DNA of 64,000 nucleotides. It comes from Paenibacillus nuruki (lineage in GTDB: Bacteria; Bacillota; Bacilli; Paenibacillales; Paenibacillaceae). The notes beneath the pieces are model-generated. The model was not told where the DNA came from. It saw nothing but the letters and a program-made list of their open reading frames with translations, and ran no database searches. Below, piece by piece: positions 53,501-62,198 of the stretch (positions are counted from its first letter, which is position 1; every line of letters begins with the position of its first letter). The position numbers were made by a program, and so were the translations under genes. The DNA lies in contig NZ_MDER01000025.1 in NCBI RefSeq assembly GCF_001721045.1, positions 82,635 through 146,634 on the forward strand, in the 5' to 3' direction.

Positions 53501-54646
53501 ATCAAGTGTAATATCGACTAGTTGATTCTCTGTCCCTTCTAACTTCAAATCTAATTTAGAGTAATTCTGGAATGAGAACATTGCCTGAAAAATAGGAGTT
53601 TGACCTAAATTTCGTTCTGGTGATAGCCTTTCCACTACAAGATCAAAAGGAACATCCTGATAATCATAAGCTTCTAGCATAGTTTCTCTTACATATGCCA
53701 ACAATTCGTTAAAGGTCGGATTATGTTCTACATCAGTTCTCAAAGCCATTGTATTTACAAACATACCTACAATATTTTCTAGTTCATTATGATTACGATT
53801 AGCAATCGGTGTACCTACAACGATATCTAGTTGTCCTGAAGACCTTGCAAGCAATACCTTATATACAGTTAATAAACCAATATACAGGGTAGTTCCTTTG
53901 CTATTGCATAATTGCAAGAATTGTTCAGATAGCTCATTATTTATATGAAAATCGAAAGATGCTCCTGCATTATCATATTGGATAATACGTTTTGAAGGCA
54001 CAGGCAAATCTAAGATAGGTAGGTCACCCTTCAAATGCTCTTCCCAAAACCTCAGTTGCTTTTCCAGTTGTTCACCTTGCAAATAGTCTTTTTGCCACTG
54101 TGCAAAATCAGCTACTTGAATTTCTAAATATGGTAAATGTGCCTCTTCACCCTTAAGTTTTGAACTATACAATATACTAAGCTCACGCAATAAAATCGAA
54201 CAAGACCAACCATCTGTTATAATGTGATGCATATTTAATAATAAATAATGCTCAGACATATTTACCCTATACAAATAAACTCGGAAAAGAGGAGCCTGAT
54301 ATAATAAGAATGGTTCCCGAATATGTGTCAGTATTCGTTCTTCAACTTTTTCCAATTCATCATCTGGCACTACAATATATTGAATATCACATTTCATCTC
54401 TGGTATAATAATTTGCGCAATATCACTGTCTTTAATAGCAAAATAGGTACGTAAAGACTCATGTCTTTCTACCAAATGATCAATACTATCCTGTAATATC
54501 TCTAAATCAATATTACCTTTAAGTTTAAATAGTAAAGGTACATGATAAACTGAAGAGTCAGAGACAGTTTCTTGAACAAACCACATTCTTCTTTGTGCAA
54601 AAGAGGCTGGAAAGGAATAATGGCTAGTATCAAATGTTGTAGACAA
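47534..54646 (-). CDS. NRPS-3, terminating: C-A(degenerate)-T-C-A(Ser)-T-TE
   Basis: 2370 residues. C1 (10-440) has HHIITDGWS. The first A domain (465-965) keeps the fold but has lost its motifs: IYWGAGSSTDPIV replaces the P-loop, SSWGGV replaces YGPTE, YRTDD replaces YRTGD, and NNEIEIDG replaces the RxDxQVKIRG loop. It should not activate an amino acid. Yet T1 (GGDS, Ser1011) and C2 (HHAILDGWS) look functional, so T1 must be loaded in trans. A2 is complete with hand-read pocket D-V-W-H-I-S-L-V-D-K, a classical serine code. T2 (GGHS) and TE (GWSFGG, Ser about 2209; Asp 2236; His about 2345) end the line. The start is TTG with AGGAGG nine bases upstream. It is the last enzyme of the assembly line and releases the product by hydrolysis or cyclisation. 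Confidence 0.93.
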   Translation of the reverse strand: MSTTFDTSHYSFPASFAQRRMWFVQETVSDSSVYHVPLLFKLKGNIDLEILQDSIDHLVERHESLRTYFAIKDSDIAQIIIPEMKCDIQYIVVPDDELEKVEERILTHIREPFLLYQAPLFRVYLYRVNMSEHYLLLNMHHIITDGWSCSILLRELSILYSSKLKGEEAHLPYLEIQVADFAQWQKDYLQGEQLEKQLRFWEEHLKGDLPILDLPVPSKRIIQYDNAGASFDFHINNELSEQFLQLCNSKGTTLYIGLLTVYKVLLARSSGQLDIVVGTPIANRNHNELENIVGMFVNTMALRTDVEHNPTFNELLAYVRETMLEAYDYQDVPFDLVVERLSPERNLGQTPIFQAMFSFQNYSKLDLKLEGTENQLVDITLDTAKFELYLDMTATEEGLQGVFEYQKHLYDQPLMEQLSRHFIQLIEQIVKDEQQQIWNISFQDDEINRDNHQLSVPTWGSIQTPELNGCHERFEYQAKLVPHQVAIRYQDTSITYKQLNEKANQIASYLIKSGIEAGSNVGLWLEPSIDFIASMLAIWKVGGCCVPLHLSHPVSRNQKRLKEAGVYGTITNKYHAKHLTQFEKEIFYLEHVNYDVQHSANLDQQVANQQSACIYWGAGSSTDPIVVPHYRLLHLNDSAKHKFAFDEKDIWTLLQPLDCELALWEIGGALFCGATLIVVPDWMHEQMEYVWELVKLEKVTRMTLSCNSLITWKQLSHKHAPGKLMLRMLFIKGKTIILPPMKEWLEQYIESSSQMQFVHLHSLSSWGGVISSRFLAPEGNQYQRIDRMIGTSLCDQSLYILDEAENRVPSGITGTLYISETDSCSSALFHERLADKRWSYRSDLREGNSHWLYRTDDVCRLWPDEQIEWLYNKNNEIEIDGSPILIEEIYEAFMNHPHILEAEVKVNVDQELVAYLISDIDKEIMISEIKYYLGENLPENWIPKHIYMVNQLSEKLIEGHSLLNHANSTAEVEVIQPNNETEEKLIDIWKQVLQLDQLSVNDNYFVCGGDSIRMLSMIALAKEYDMYFSIRDVLSYQTIKTLAPKVMTISNKEKPNNNRYDLISLVEHAKLPDDVEEAYPLTQLQQGMLFQNELHPHSKLYHDLIQFSIQGRFEKIVWEQALGLLIERHPVLRTTFDLSHYESPLQLVHTHRKMLINYVDERNNKDEEYKIHYWINEEMNTPFEWRQSLIRIRIVHLAENHIYLMLVMHHAILDGWSVAHFTTELFETVDILLQGKKLKSNDSLKASFKDHVREELNALRSEEQRDYWQHKLHEFSRTLLPRWEMPKPSSPVMQLKELDVPNDLSLTLRKLAKNTLIPLKSWLIAIHMQVLKTVTNQKDITSGVLFHGRPEQKDGDRVLGLFLNTLPFRLRLDGGNWLSIAEQAWETEKEMLQYRHYPMAQIQQDIGGNPLFETFFNFTHFYVSEQKIGSYNELHINEKPGYADNSFPFGAEFSLEGDKGELRLSLRWDQSLFSDEQIRRISGYYLQAMHYATYDTYAQADHQILLTSAELEEIKNWNDTSYLFPKVHLLHTLFEQQAAYTPDEIAIIYGDQQLSYRKCNEQANRLAHYFIKHGLDKEMKVGVCLERSADLPIILLAILKAGGAYVPLDPQHPVHYMEEIVHDAEPTFIITSQQSIFLFERSRASILDIEKLLLNISKESCENPNILYDSGQLAYMIYTSGSTGKPKGVLIEHQAIANRLLWMQEEFQLSGDDRVLQKTPFTFDVSVWEFFWPLIAGAVLVLAEPGGHKNPKYLLDIIQQHQITIIHFVPSMLHTFLIQPGIEQCVSLQKVICSGEALSPFLQEKFFEKLSCKLYNLYGPTEAAVDVTSWECHKDYDIVPIGMPIANVYIRVLNKNGLPVGVGVPGELYIGGICLARGYHNRPALNTERFISDPFSDDSSARLYKTGDEGRYLTNGAIEYLGRLDHQVKIRGFRIEMGDIESKLVMHSQVAECALCTIKDVHDIQLIACIVPYMIDNLPEIEELYEHLKLYVPEYMIPTRWIWLEKMPLTASGKIDRKALERVAVQDHSQHKHNYRTASNVVEHRLLKLWEKILGVQVPGVNESFFHWGGHSLLAIQLVVHIEREFGKKLPLSAILEHPTIERLAMLIDADSIKLQLESGLIALNTSGSQIPLFCIHPVGGSAMCYHTFPEAIGKDWPVYAIQDQRLNAHSNDQQDFLPLVSIKQLATQYIQHIQTVQPKGPYSLLGWSFGGVVAHEMAYQLEQTGHEVAHLILLDSRVSHLQEDQLHYSDEELKHDFLNDLKSMQQLEEWQESIYLCTENEENQNDYFYRVFLSNYQAMIEHIPERFGGKILWFGAKKEEQTLNTVDWQPYAEDVHTVILEADHYSIMNSKHVKTIVSYIKPYIAETKE

Positions 54647-54689
54647 TCGCTTAATCCTCCTTTTTATATAAGGAACAATATAACAGATT

Positions 54690-57600
54690 TCAACGTTTTG
54701 ACGCTCTAGGAAGTCTAGATATTTTTGGAATTGATATTATATTTTCTTTTTCTTCAAGTTTATCGAGTATTCGAGCCATCTCTATAATTGTTGGCGAATC
54801 AAATATAGTTTTAACTGGTATTTGTTTTGAAAATTCGGTTTGAATCGCAGAAACAATCTGGGTAGCCAACAAAGAATGACCTCCAATATCAAAGAAATTT
54901 TCATTAACACCTACTTGTGCACGCTGTAAAAACCTACACCAAATTAATGCTAATTTTTTCTCGATAAAGGTAGAAGGTAACTCAATCTGTTCGTCTACTG
55001 GTAAGATATTATCCATTTGAGCCAAACGCTGATAATCAACTTTCCCTCCTGCGGTCATCGGAAATTGTTCAACTTTCAGATAAAAAGTAGGCTGCATATA
55101 TGCGGGAAGCTGCTGTTTTATGCTGTGACGGATTTCATCCAATGAAACATTAATCGTATTACACTTCAGATAAGCAACAAGTTGTTTATTATTATGAGTT
55201 GAGTGTTGACTAACAATTACAATTGACTTTTCAATCGATTCAATCTTTTCTAACTGATTTTCAATTTCACCTAATTCGACTCGATAGCCTCTGATTTTAA
55301 TCTGTGCATCTTTTCTACCAATATATTCGATCTGTCCGTCTGGTAAATAACGTGCATAATCTCCAGTACGGTATAAACGCTCTTCTGGATAAAAGGGATT
55401 AACAATAAAAGATTGTTTACTTAATTCTGGCTGACCCCAGTAACCGCTCGCCAATCTTTTTCCACCTATAAAAAGTTCTCCTGTTACGCCAATAGGTACA
55501 AGTTGAAACAAGGGATCAAGTATATACAACTGGGTATACGGCAATGCTCTACCAATCGGAATATCTCCACGTCTTGGAATCCATTCATCTTGATCATCAT
55601 AAAAAGAAGTAGCTGCAACTGTCGCCTCTGTGGGCCCGTAAGCGTTATTCCAACGAACATGATTCCCAGTGATATTTTTCCATTTTTCATATAAAGAGAC
55701 TGATGCTTTTTCTCCACCAACAGACACCAATTTAAGCGAACTTGGCACCTGATCAGTATCATTCCACTCACTCACTAACAAATGCCAGTAAGCCGTTGGT
55801 AAATACAGTACACTTATTTGCTTTCTATTAATCCATTTCACAAATTCATGTGTATCTACCACTGATTGCGGACGTAATACTAGGGTTGCTCCTGCCAGAA
55901 GTGTAGGGAATATTTCATGAATCGAAAAGTCGAAACTAATCGCCGAAAATTGTACAACTTGATCATGATTATTTAAAGAATTACTCTCCATCACAGTTAA
56001 TGTATGATCCATAAGTGCAGTCTGAGGAATGATTACACCTTTTGGATGACCAGTAGATCCTGATGTATAGATCATATAAGCAGCATTTTCTATATCGTTC
56101 TGTTCTGTAGCTGAAATTTTCATAATTTCATTTTGATCGATAGACTGAACATTTGATTGATTTAACTGATCAACTGTGACAACACATTTATGTTTGACTG
56201 GTAACATCGACACTAATGTAGAAGTAGTCAGAATAACAGACATTTGGCTATTTTCTATCATCCATTGAATACGTTCAGCTGGATATTCTGGATCCATTGG
56301 TACAAAACAGGCTTCTATTTTTAATACTGCAAGCATAGAGGAAATGAGTTCAATTGAACGTGTCATATAGATACCAATTATTGTCTGTTTATTTGTATCC
56401 ATAGATTGTAACAGTTGTGCTATATCTTGCACTTGAAGATGAAGTTGTTCATAAGTAATAGCTCTTTTATCATCTCTAATAGCAATGGCATCATAATATA
56501 AGTTAACAGTATTGGAAAAGCGATGGTAAATACCTTGTACATCTAATTCAGTATTTGTATGAATTCGCTTCGTTTCATTCCAAGTTATTAACATCTGTTC
56601 TGTTTCTTTTTTGTCTAATATTGAAGTTCTTGATACATGACTATATGGTTGAAAAAGCATCTGGTTTAGCAAATTAACATAATGTTTAGCAAACTGCTGA
56701 ATCGTTTCCGATGTAAATAAGTCAGTAGCATATTCAATCGTGATGTACAGCTCTTCTTGCTCCTCAATAAACATACTAAGATCAAATAACGAATTAATTG
56801 TATCCAGTTCATATGGACAACATGATAGTGACATATCTGAATAATCAAACTGATCACTTTGCAGAGAAAACATTACCTGAAATAAGGGCGAAAAATCTTG
56901 TGAGCGTTCTAAGTTTAGCTCCTGCACGAGTTTTTCAAACGGAACATCTGGGTTTTCGAATGCTTCTAGCACTGTCTTTTTAACATTTTGTAACAATTCG
57001 TTCCATGTTGTATCTGAATATATACCTGTACGAATCACAAGAGTATTGACAAAAAATCCAATCACATGCTCCCATTCTGTACGATTACGATTACTCATAG
57101 GTGAACCAACCAACACATCTTCTAGACCTGTATAACGATATAAGACTGCTTTGAACACAGTAAGCATAGTCATGTATAAAGATACATCTTCTTTTGCACT
57201 AAATTGTTTAATCTGTATAGCCAGATCAGATTTAATTTTGAAATTAAATTGTGCTCCTTTAAATGATTGCTGTGTAGGACGCGGATAATCAGAAGGCAAT
57301 TGCAGTATCGGGAGCTCTCCTTGCAATTGTTTTTTCCAATAGGTTAGTTGTTCTTGCTGACTTTCTCCTTGTAACATCTTACGTTGCCATTGTGCATAAT
57401 CTGCATAATGTAGCTTATTTTTTTCTTGTTGTATTAATAATCCTTTTTGATGTGCTTCATACGATCTCCATAACTCCTGTTCTAACAATGACATTGACCA
57501 ACCATCAAAAATAATGTGATGTACAACAATCATGAGTACAGATTCTGTATTATTTAATCGATATACATGTATACGTATCAATAAATCAATAGCTAAATTA

Positions 57601-60600
57601 AAGGGTTTTTGTTCTTCTATTTGTAGAAATGTATGAAGTGATTGAGATTCAACCTCTTTTTTATCGTGTTGAATATCTGTCAACTGAATTTCGCCTATCC
57701 TTGTAGGATGGATGAATTGAAGTGGTACTCCATCCGGATTTACAAAGTTGGTACGTAAAATTTCATGTCGTTCAATAAGCTGTTGATAACTCAATTGTAG
57801 TGCTTGTATATCAAGTTCTCCTTGAATATGAATCGCTTTAGAAATATTGTATACTGCAGTCGATTGATGCCATTGTTCAAAAAACCAGATTCTTTCTTGA
57901 GCATATGATAATGGCATATAAGGGTGACGTGTTGCAGGTATGATCGGCTCTTCCACAGATTTATTTTTTCCACAGTATTCATCTACATAAGTTGCAAAGT
58001 CGCCTAGCTTTGGATATTCAAATACACTATGCAAAGGAACTTCAAACGAAAACACTTGACGAATCCGCGATATTACTTTTATGGCAAGTAATGAATGTCC
58101 ACCTAATTCAAAGAAGTGATCATTCTGTCCTATATTTTGATGTCCCAAAATAGTAGCCCAAATTGTAGCAATTACTTTCTCTGTACTTGTAACAGGATCT
58201 TTTTTTTCAGCAATGCCCATATTACGAATCGGTTCAGGCAAAGCAGATCTACTTATTTTACCACTAGGCGTTAATGGCATTTGATCAATCTGCATAAAAA
58301 TAGTAGGGATCATATAGTCAGGTAATTGAGTCTTTAAATATTTGCGTAGCTCAAGTTCATCTATTTTTTGATCTGCTACAATATAGGCAACTAAATCAAG
58401 TATTACATTTTGATCGCCTGAGTATCCAACCACTACCGTTTCTTTAATAGAATTCATTGTTGAAATAACAGATTCTACTTCACCTGGCTCTACACGGAAT
58501 CCGCGGATTTTAATCTGATCGTCAATTCGACCTAAAAATTCAACACTTCCATCAGACAAAATACGTGCCAGATCGCCTGATTTATACATCCGTTGATTTG
58601 GTTTAGTAGAAAATGGATTAGAAATAAATCGTTCAGCTGTTAATTTTTCACGATTTAAATACCCTCTTGCTAAACACACCCCTCCGATATAAAGTTCGCC
58701 GCACACACCAATAGGAACTGGTTGTAACTGTGTATCTAAAATATAAATTTCACAATTATCAATTGCATGTCCGATTGGTGGCAATGAATGAATTCCATCC
58801 ATATTCTTTATCATTTGAGCGGTAACCACATGTGTTTCTGTTGGACCATAGTGATTTTGTAACACACATTGACCAAGTTTTTTGTGCCATTTTTTAATTT
58901 GTGGCGTTATCCGTAATTGTTCACCTGAAACGGTAATATCTTTAATGGCATATTTGGCATGCTCCACATGCTCTGCTGCTTCAGCCACTTGCTGTAGACT
59001 AATATATGGTAAATGTAGTCGCTCCACACGATTATTAATAATAACTTGTAATAGTTGTTCTGGATCTTTACGAATCTTTTCATCAATAAGAATTAGTTTA
59101 CCACCAGAACAAAATGCTGAAAAAAATTCGTGGAAAGACATATCAAAATTTAAAGTTGAAAATTGTAACACTGTTGTGGGTCCCGTATGTGTTACATTTT
59201 TCATTTGCCATGCAAGCAAATTAACAATTGGTCGATGATCCATAACAATGCCTTTTGGCTTCCCTGTTGAACCAGAAGTATATAATATGTATAAGATATG
59301 ATCTGGCGTCACACCCGATATTGGTGCTTTATCAATACCTTTAAGTTCACGCCAATCATCCAATATGATTCTTGTGATATTTGCCTCTTTCAGCAAAGAG
59401 GATAGGGAAGATTGAGTTAACACAACTGAAATAGCTGTATCATCCAAAATATAACGTAAGCGTTCTTCTGGATATGAAGGATCAAGTGGCACGTACGCTC
59501 CACCAGCTTTCAAAACTCCTATAACTGCTATAATCATTTCCAAAGAACGTTCCATACAAATTCCTACACAAACATCAGGCCCTACTCCATCTTTTTGTAG
59601 ACGAACAGCAAGTCCGTTAGATAACATATCTAGTTCGCGATAACTTAATTCCTTCTCATTAAAAATAACTGCTATTGCATCTGGAGTACGTTTAACTTGG
59701 TTTTCAAAATAGTGATGCATGCATAAATCATCTGGATAAACAGTTTCTGTTTTATTCCATCCTTGTAACTGTTTTATTTCTTTCTGTGATAAATATTCTA
59801 ATTGAATAATCGATTGCTCAGGGTATTTTATAACGCTCTCTAATAAGTGAATATAATGACCAATCATACGCATAATTGTTTCTTCTTTAAATAAATCGGT
59901 GTTGTACTCGACTCCACCTGACATTATCTCGCCATGATCGATCAAAGTCAGTTCCATATCAAATTTTGATGTTTTATTATCTGTTTCTAATGAATGTACT
60001 GTTAATCCTTCAAATTGCAAATTAGCATCATCAATCAGATTAAAAAGAATCTGAAACAAAGGTGTTTCTCCAGCTTTACGTTCTGGTTGTACTGTTTCCA
60101 CAACCATATCAAATGGTATATCTTGATTAGCATATGCATCCAATGTTTCCCGCTGTACTTCTTTTAGCACTTCTATAAATGACATATCCGATGATAAAGA
60201 TGTACTAATAGCAAGTGTATTTACAAAAAAACCAATTAATTGTTCAACTTCCTCATTATTTCGATTAGCCGCAGGTGTTCCTACAACTAACTCCATTTGT
60301 CCTGTATAACGATACAACAAAATATTATATACAGCTAAAAAGGACATAAAAGGGGTCGTTCCATACGTACGACCAAGCTTTTTAAATGCTTGTGTGATAT
60401 TGTCAGGAATAGAAAAGGATAAAAATGCTCCATTAAAAGCGGGACGAGAAGGAACTGGAAAATCATAGGGGAGCTGCAACGAAGGTAAATTACCATTTAA
60501 CTTTTGTTTCCAATAATCAAGTTGTTGTAACATTTCTTCACTTTTTATATATTCGTTTTGCCAATGTGCGTAATCAACATACTGAATGGGCAAAGGTACT

Positions 60601-61220
60601 AATGAGCATATAGTATCATTTTTATTAGCTTTATATAATTGTTCTAATTCTTTACATAAAATTCCCATCGACCAGCCATCAAATACAATATGATGAATAT
60701 TTAAAACAAAAAAGTATTCATGTTCTCCTAAATCAATTAATTGTACACGTAAAAGAGGACCTTCTGATAAATTAAAGGCTGTCTCTGCTTCCTCTTGAAA
60801 TAACCTATGGGCAGTAATTGATTTAAGAGAGTCATCTAAATGACTAATATTTATAATTTTCCAGTCATATACTGGATGCTCATTAATTGTTTGAAATACT
60901 TCACCATCTTGAGCCACAAAAGTTGTTCGTAGAGCTTCATGTCTCTCTACAATTTGTTGAACACTTTGTTTCAAAGCATTAATATGCAATTCACCAATAA
61001 TATGGAATAGAAATGGCACATTATAAAAAGCATGTTGTGGGTATAACTGATTCAAAAACCACATCCGTTTTTGAGCAGAAGATGCCGGACATTTTTCGGT
61101 TCTTTCAACAGGTTGAATTATTGAATTTGATAATTGATTAAATTGTTTTTGTTGTAATAATTTATGTAATAATGCTTGTCTAGCTGTAGAAACCTTATCT
61201 TTTCGATTAGATGAATTCAT
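54690..61220 (-). CDS. NRPS-4, elongating: C-A-T-C-A-T
   Basis: 2176 residues, two complete modules. C1 has HHIVFDGWS, and C2 has HHIIFDGWS. A1 reads D-M-H-H-T-S-H-V-V-K by hand; the H-V-V-K end is that of proline-type domains, but His, Thr and Ser line the rest of the pocket, so a polar or basic substrate seems more likely. A2 reads D-F-H-Y-V-V-A-V-A-K, which I cannot assign. T serines lie in GGHSLLAIKV and GGHSLLATQI (about residue 2116). A 45-residue N-terminal extension (TARQALLHKLLQQ) resembles NRPS docking leaders, and the C-terminus is basic. The start at 61220 was chosen because AGGGG lies eight bases upstream. It probably acts between NRPS-1 and NRPS-3, despite being first in the operon order of NRPS genes. 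Confidence 0.93.
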   Translation of the reverse strand: MNSSNRKDKVSTARQALLHKLLQQKQFNQLSNSIIQPVERTEKCPASSAQKRMWFLNQLYPQHAFYNVPFLFHIIGELHINALKQSVQQIVERHEALRTTFVAQDGEVFQTINEHPVYDWKIINISHLDDSLKSITAHRLFQEEAETAFNLSEGPLLRVQLIDLGEHEYFFVLNIHHIVFDGWSMGILCKELEQLYKANKNDTICSLVPLPIQYVDYAHWQNEYIKSEEMLQQLDYWKQKLNGNLPSLQLPYDFPVPSRPAFNGAFLSFSIPDNITQAFKKLGRTYGTTPFMSFLAVYNILLYRYTGQMELVVGTPAANRNNEEVEQLIGFFVNTLAISTSLSSDMSFIEVLKEVQRETLDAYANQDIPFDMVVETVQPERKAGETPLFQILFNLIDDANLQFEGLTVHSLETDNKTSKFDMELTLIDHGEIMSGGVEYNTDLFKEETIMRMIGHYIHLLESVIKYPEQSIIQLEYLSQKEIKQLQGWNKTETVYPDDLCMHHYFENQVKRTPDAIAVIFNEKELSYRELDMLSNGLAVRLQKDGVGPDVCVGICMERSLEMIIAVIGVLKAGGAYVPLDPSYPEERLRYILDDTAISVVLTQSSLSSLLKEANITRIILDDWRELKGIDKAPISGVTPDHILYILYTSGSTGKPKGIVMDHRPIVNLLAWQMKNVTHTGPTTVLQFSTLNFDMSFHEFFSAFCSGGKLILIDEKIRKDPEQLLQVIINNRVERLHLPYISLQQVAEAAEHVEHAKYAIKDITVSGEQLRITPQIKKWHKKLGQCVLQNHYGPTETHVVTAQMIKNMDGIHSLPPIGHAIDNCEIYILDTQLQPVPIGVCGELYIGGVCLARGYLNREKLTAERFISNPFSTKPNQRMYKSGDLARILSDGSVEFLGRIDDQIKIRGFRVEPGEVESVISTMNSIKETVVVGYSGDQNVILDLVAYIVADQKIDELELRKYLKTQLPDYMIPTIFMQIDQMPLTPSGKISRSALPEPIRNMGIAEKKDPVTSTEKVIATIWATILGHQNIGQNDHFFELGGHSLLAIKVISRIRQVFSFEVPLHSVFEYPKLGDFATYVDEYCGKNKSVEEPIIPATRHPYMPLSYAQERIWFFEQWHQSTAVYNISKAIHIQGELDIQALQLSYQQLIERHEILRTNFVNPDGVPLQFIHPTRIGEIQLTDIQHDKKEVESQSLHTFLQIEEQKPFNLAIDLLIRIHVYRLNNTESVLMIVVHHIIFDGWSMSLLEQELWRSYEAHQKGLLIQQEKNKLHYADYAQWQRKMLQGESQQEQLTYWKKQLQGELPILQLPSDYPRPTQQSFKGAQFNFKIKSDLAIQIKQFSAKEDVSLYMTMLTVFKAVLYRYTGLEDVLVGSPMSNRNRTEWEHVIGFFVNTLVIRTGIYSDTTWNELLQNVKKTVLEAFENPDVPFEKLVQELNLERSQDFSPLFQVMFSLQSDQFDYSDMSLSCCPYELDTINSLFDLSMFIEEQEELYITIEYATDLFTSETIQQFAKHYVNLLNQMLFQPYSHVSRTSILDKKETEQMLITWNETKRIHTNTELDVQGIYHRFSNTVNLYYDAIAIRDDKRAITYEQLHLQVQDIAQLLQSMDTNKQTIIGIYMTRSIELISSMLAVLKIEACFVPMDPEYPAERIQWMIENSQMSVILTTSTLVSMLPVKHKCVVTVDQLNQSNVQSIDQNEIMKISATEQNDIENAAYMIYTSGSTGHPKGVIIPQTALMDHTLTVMESNSLNNHDQVVQFSAISFDFSIHEIFPTLLAGATLVLRPQSVVDTHEFVKWINRKQISVLYLPTAYWHLLVSEWNDTDQVPSSLKLVSVGGEKASVSLYEKWKNITGNHVRWNNAYGPTEATVAATSFYDDQDEWIPRRGDIPIGRALPYTQLYILDPLFQLVPIGVTGELFIGGKRLASGYWGQPELSKQSFIVNPFYPEERLYRTGDYARYLPDGQIEYIGRKDAQIKIRGYRVELGEIENQLEKIESIEKSIVIVSQHSTHNNKQLVAYLKCNTINVSLDEIRHSIKQQLPAYMQPTFYLKVEQFPMTAGGKVDYQRLAQMDNILPVDEQIELPSTFIEKKLALIWCRFLQRAQVGVNENFFDIGGHSLLATQIVSAIQTEFSKQIPVKTIFDSPTIIEMARILDKLEEKENIISIPKISRLPRASKR

Positions 61221-61289
61221 GGCTAATACCCCTCTCATAATAATAAATATAATGATTGTTTAGGATGTAGCATGTTACAACGAAAGATA

Positions 61290-62180
61290 TTAATTGTTTG
61301 TATGAAAAATTGTTACTTCACCTTGCAATCCATTCATCAAATAATACGTTTTTTGGAGTTGATCGCAATATTCAGGATTTATTGGATCCAATAAAATTCC
61401 GCTACATGTTCCACTATGAGTAATAACTACTCCCAGTCCTCGCACTTTATCACAAATCTCAAGTACATCATTTAGTTGACTTTTGTATAGTAACTTTTGA
61501 TTTAAAATTGCGCTGCGAGTTGAAATATGTCCAATAGTAATTAAATCATTTTTTTTGATAGCTATAGATATACGATCTAATAAATAGTCATATTCTAGCC
61601 TATCTTCTAGTTCAAAACACAATGACATTCTATTAAATTCAGCTGTACTCACCTCTCCACCTTCATCAATGCTTACTATTGTGAGCTGTGGAACCAATCC
61701 GAGATATTCGCGTAGCCTGACTTCACGGTGATAATAGGAAACAATACCTTCATACATTACTCCATCTGTAGGCTCAATCTCTCTAATCAAGTCTTCAAGC
61801 TCCGATTGTGACAAATTTAGCTGAAAGCAACAGTCTACAGCACGAGCAGTAGCTACAATATCAGCTGAAGAACTAGCAAGTCCTTTACCAATAGGAATAT
61901 TACTATCAATTTCAATCCATCCACCTTCAGGAAGTTCATATTTCTCAAGTATTTTTTGAGCTATTTTTTTTGATTTTAAGCGATAACTGGGTGATACAAT
62001 CAATTCTGGGAAATCTGGTAATGAGCAAAAAGTAGCTTTTGAATAGCGATTAATAGGTAATGTAATCAAAAAATTTTGTTCATCACTACTGACCCCTTGA
62101 AGCAATTCACCAAATGTTCCAAATGATTTACCTATTCCTTTTAGCAAAGCTGCATTTTTCCCCTCCAAATATGAGCTCAT
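61290..62180 (-). CDS. GHMP kinase, PduX/threonine-kinase-like (probable DabC)
   Basis: 296-residue small-molecule kinase. SFGTFGELLQGV near the N-terminus is the PduX-type signature (PduX phosphorylates L-threonine), and IPIGKGLASSSAD is the GHMP ATP-binding motif. The third motif is seen in HSGTCSGILLDP. The likely reaction is ATP-dependent phosphorylation of the side-chain hydroxyl of threonine (or serine), giving the leaving group that the cysteine-synthase-like enzyme needs. It lies 18 bases after the argininosuccinate-lyase-like gene, with AGGAGGG before the ATG. No cobalamin or propanediol genes are present, so a PduX role in B12 salvage is unlikely here. Confidence 0.85.
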   Translation of the reverse strand: MSSYLEGKNAALLKGIGKSFGTFGELLQGVSSDEQNFLITLPINRYSKATFCSLPDFPELIVSPSYRLKSKKIAQKILEKYELPEGGWIEIDSNIPIGKGLASSSADIVATARAVDCCFQLNLSQSELEDLIREIEPTDGVMYEGIVSYYHREVRLREYLGLVPQLTIVSIDEGGEVSTAEFNRMSLCFELEDRLEYDYLLDRISIAIKKNDLITIGHISTRSAILNQKLLYKSQLNDVLEICDKVRGLGVVITHSGTCSGILLDPINPEYCDQLQKTYYLMNGLQGEVTIFHTNN

Positions 62181-62198
62181 CCCTAAATCCCTCCTGCT

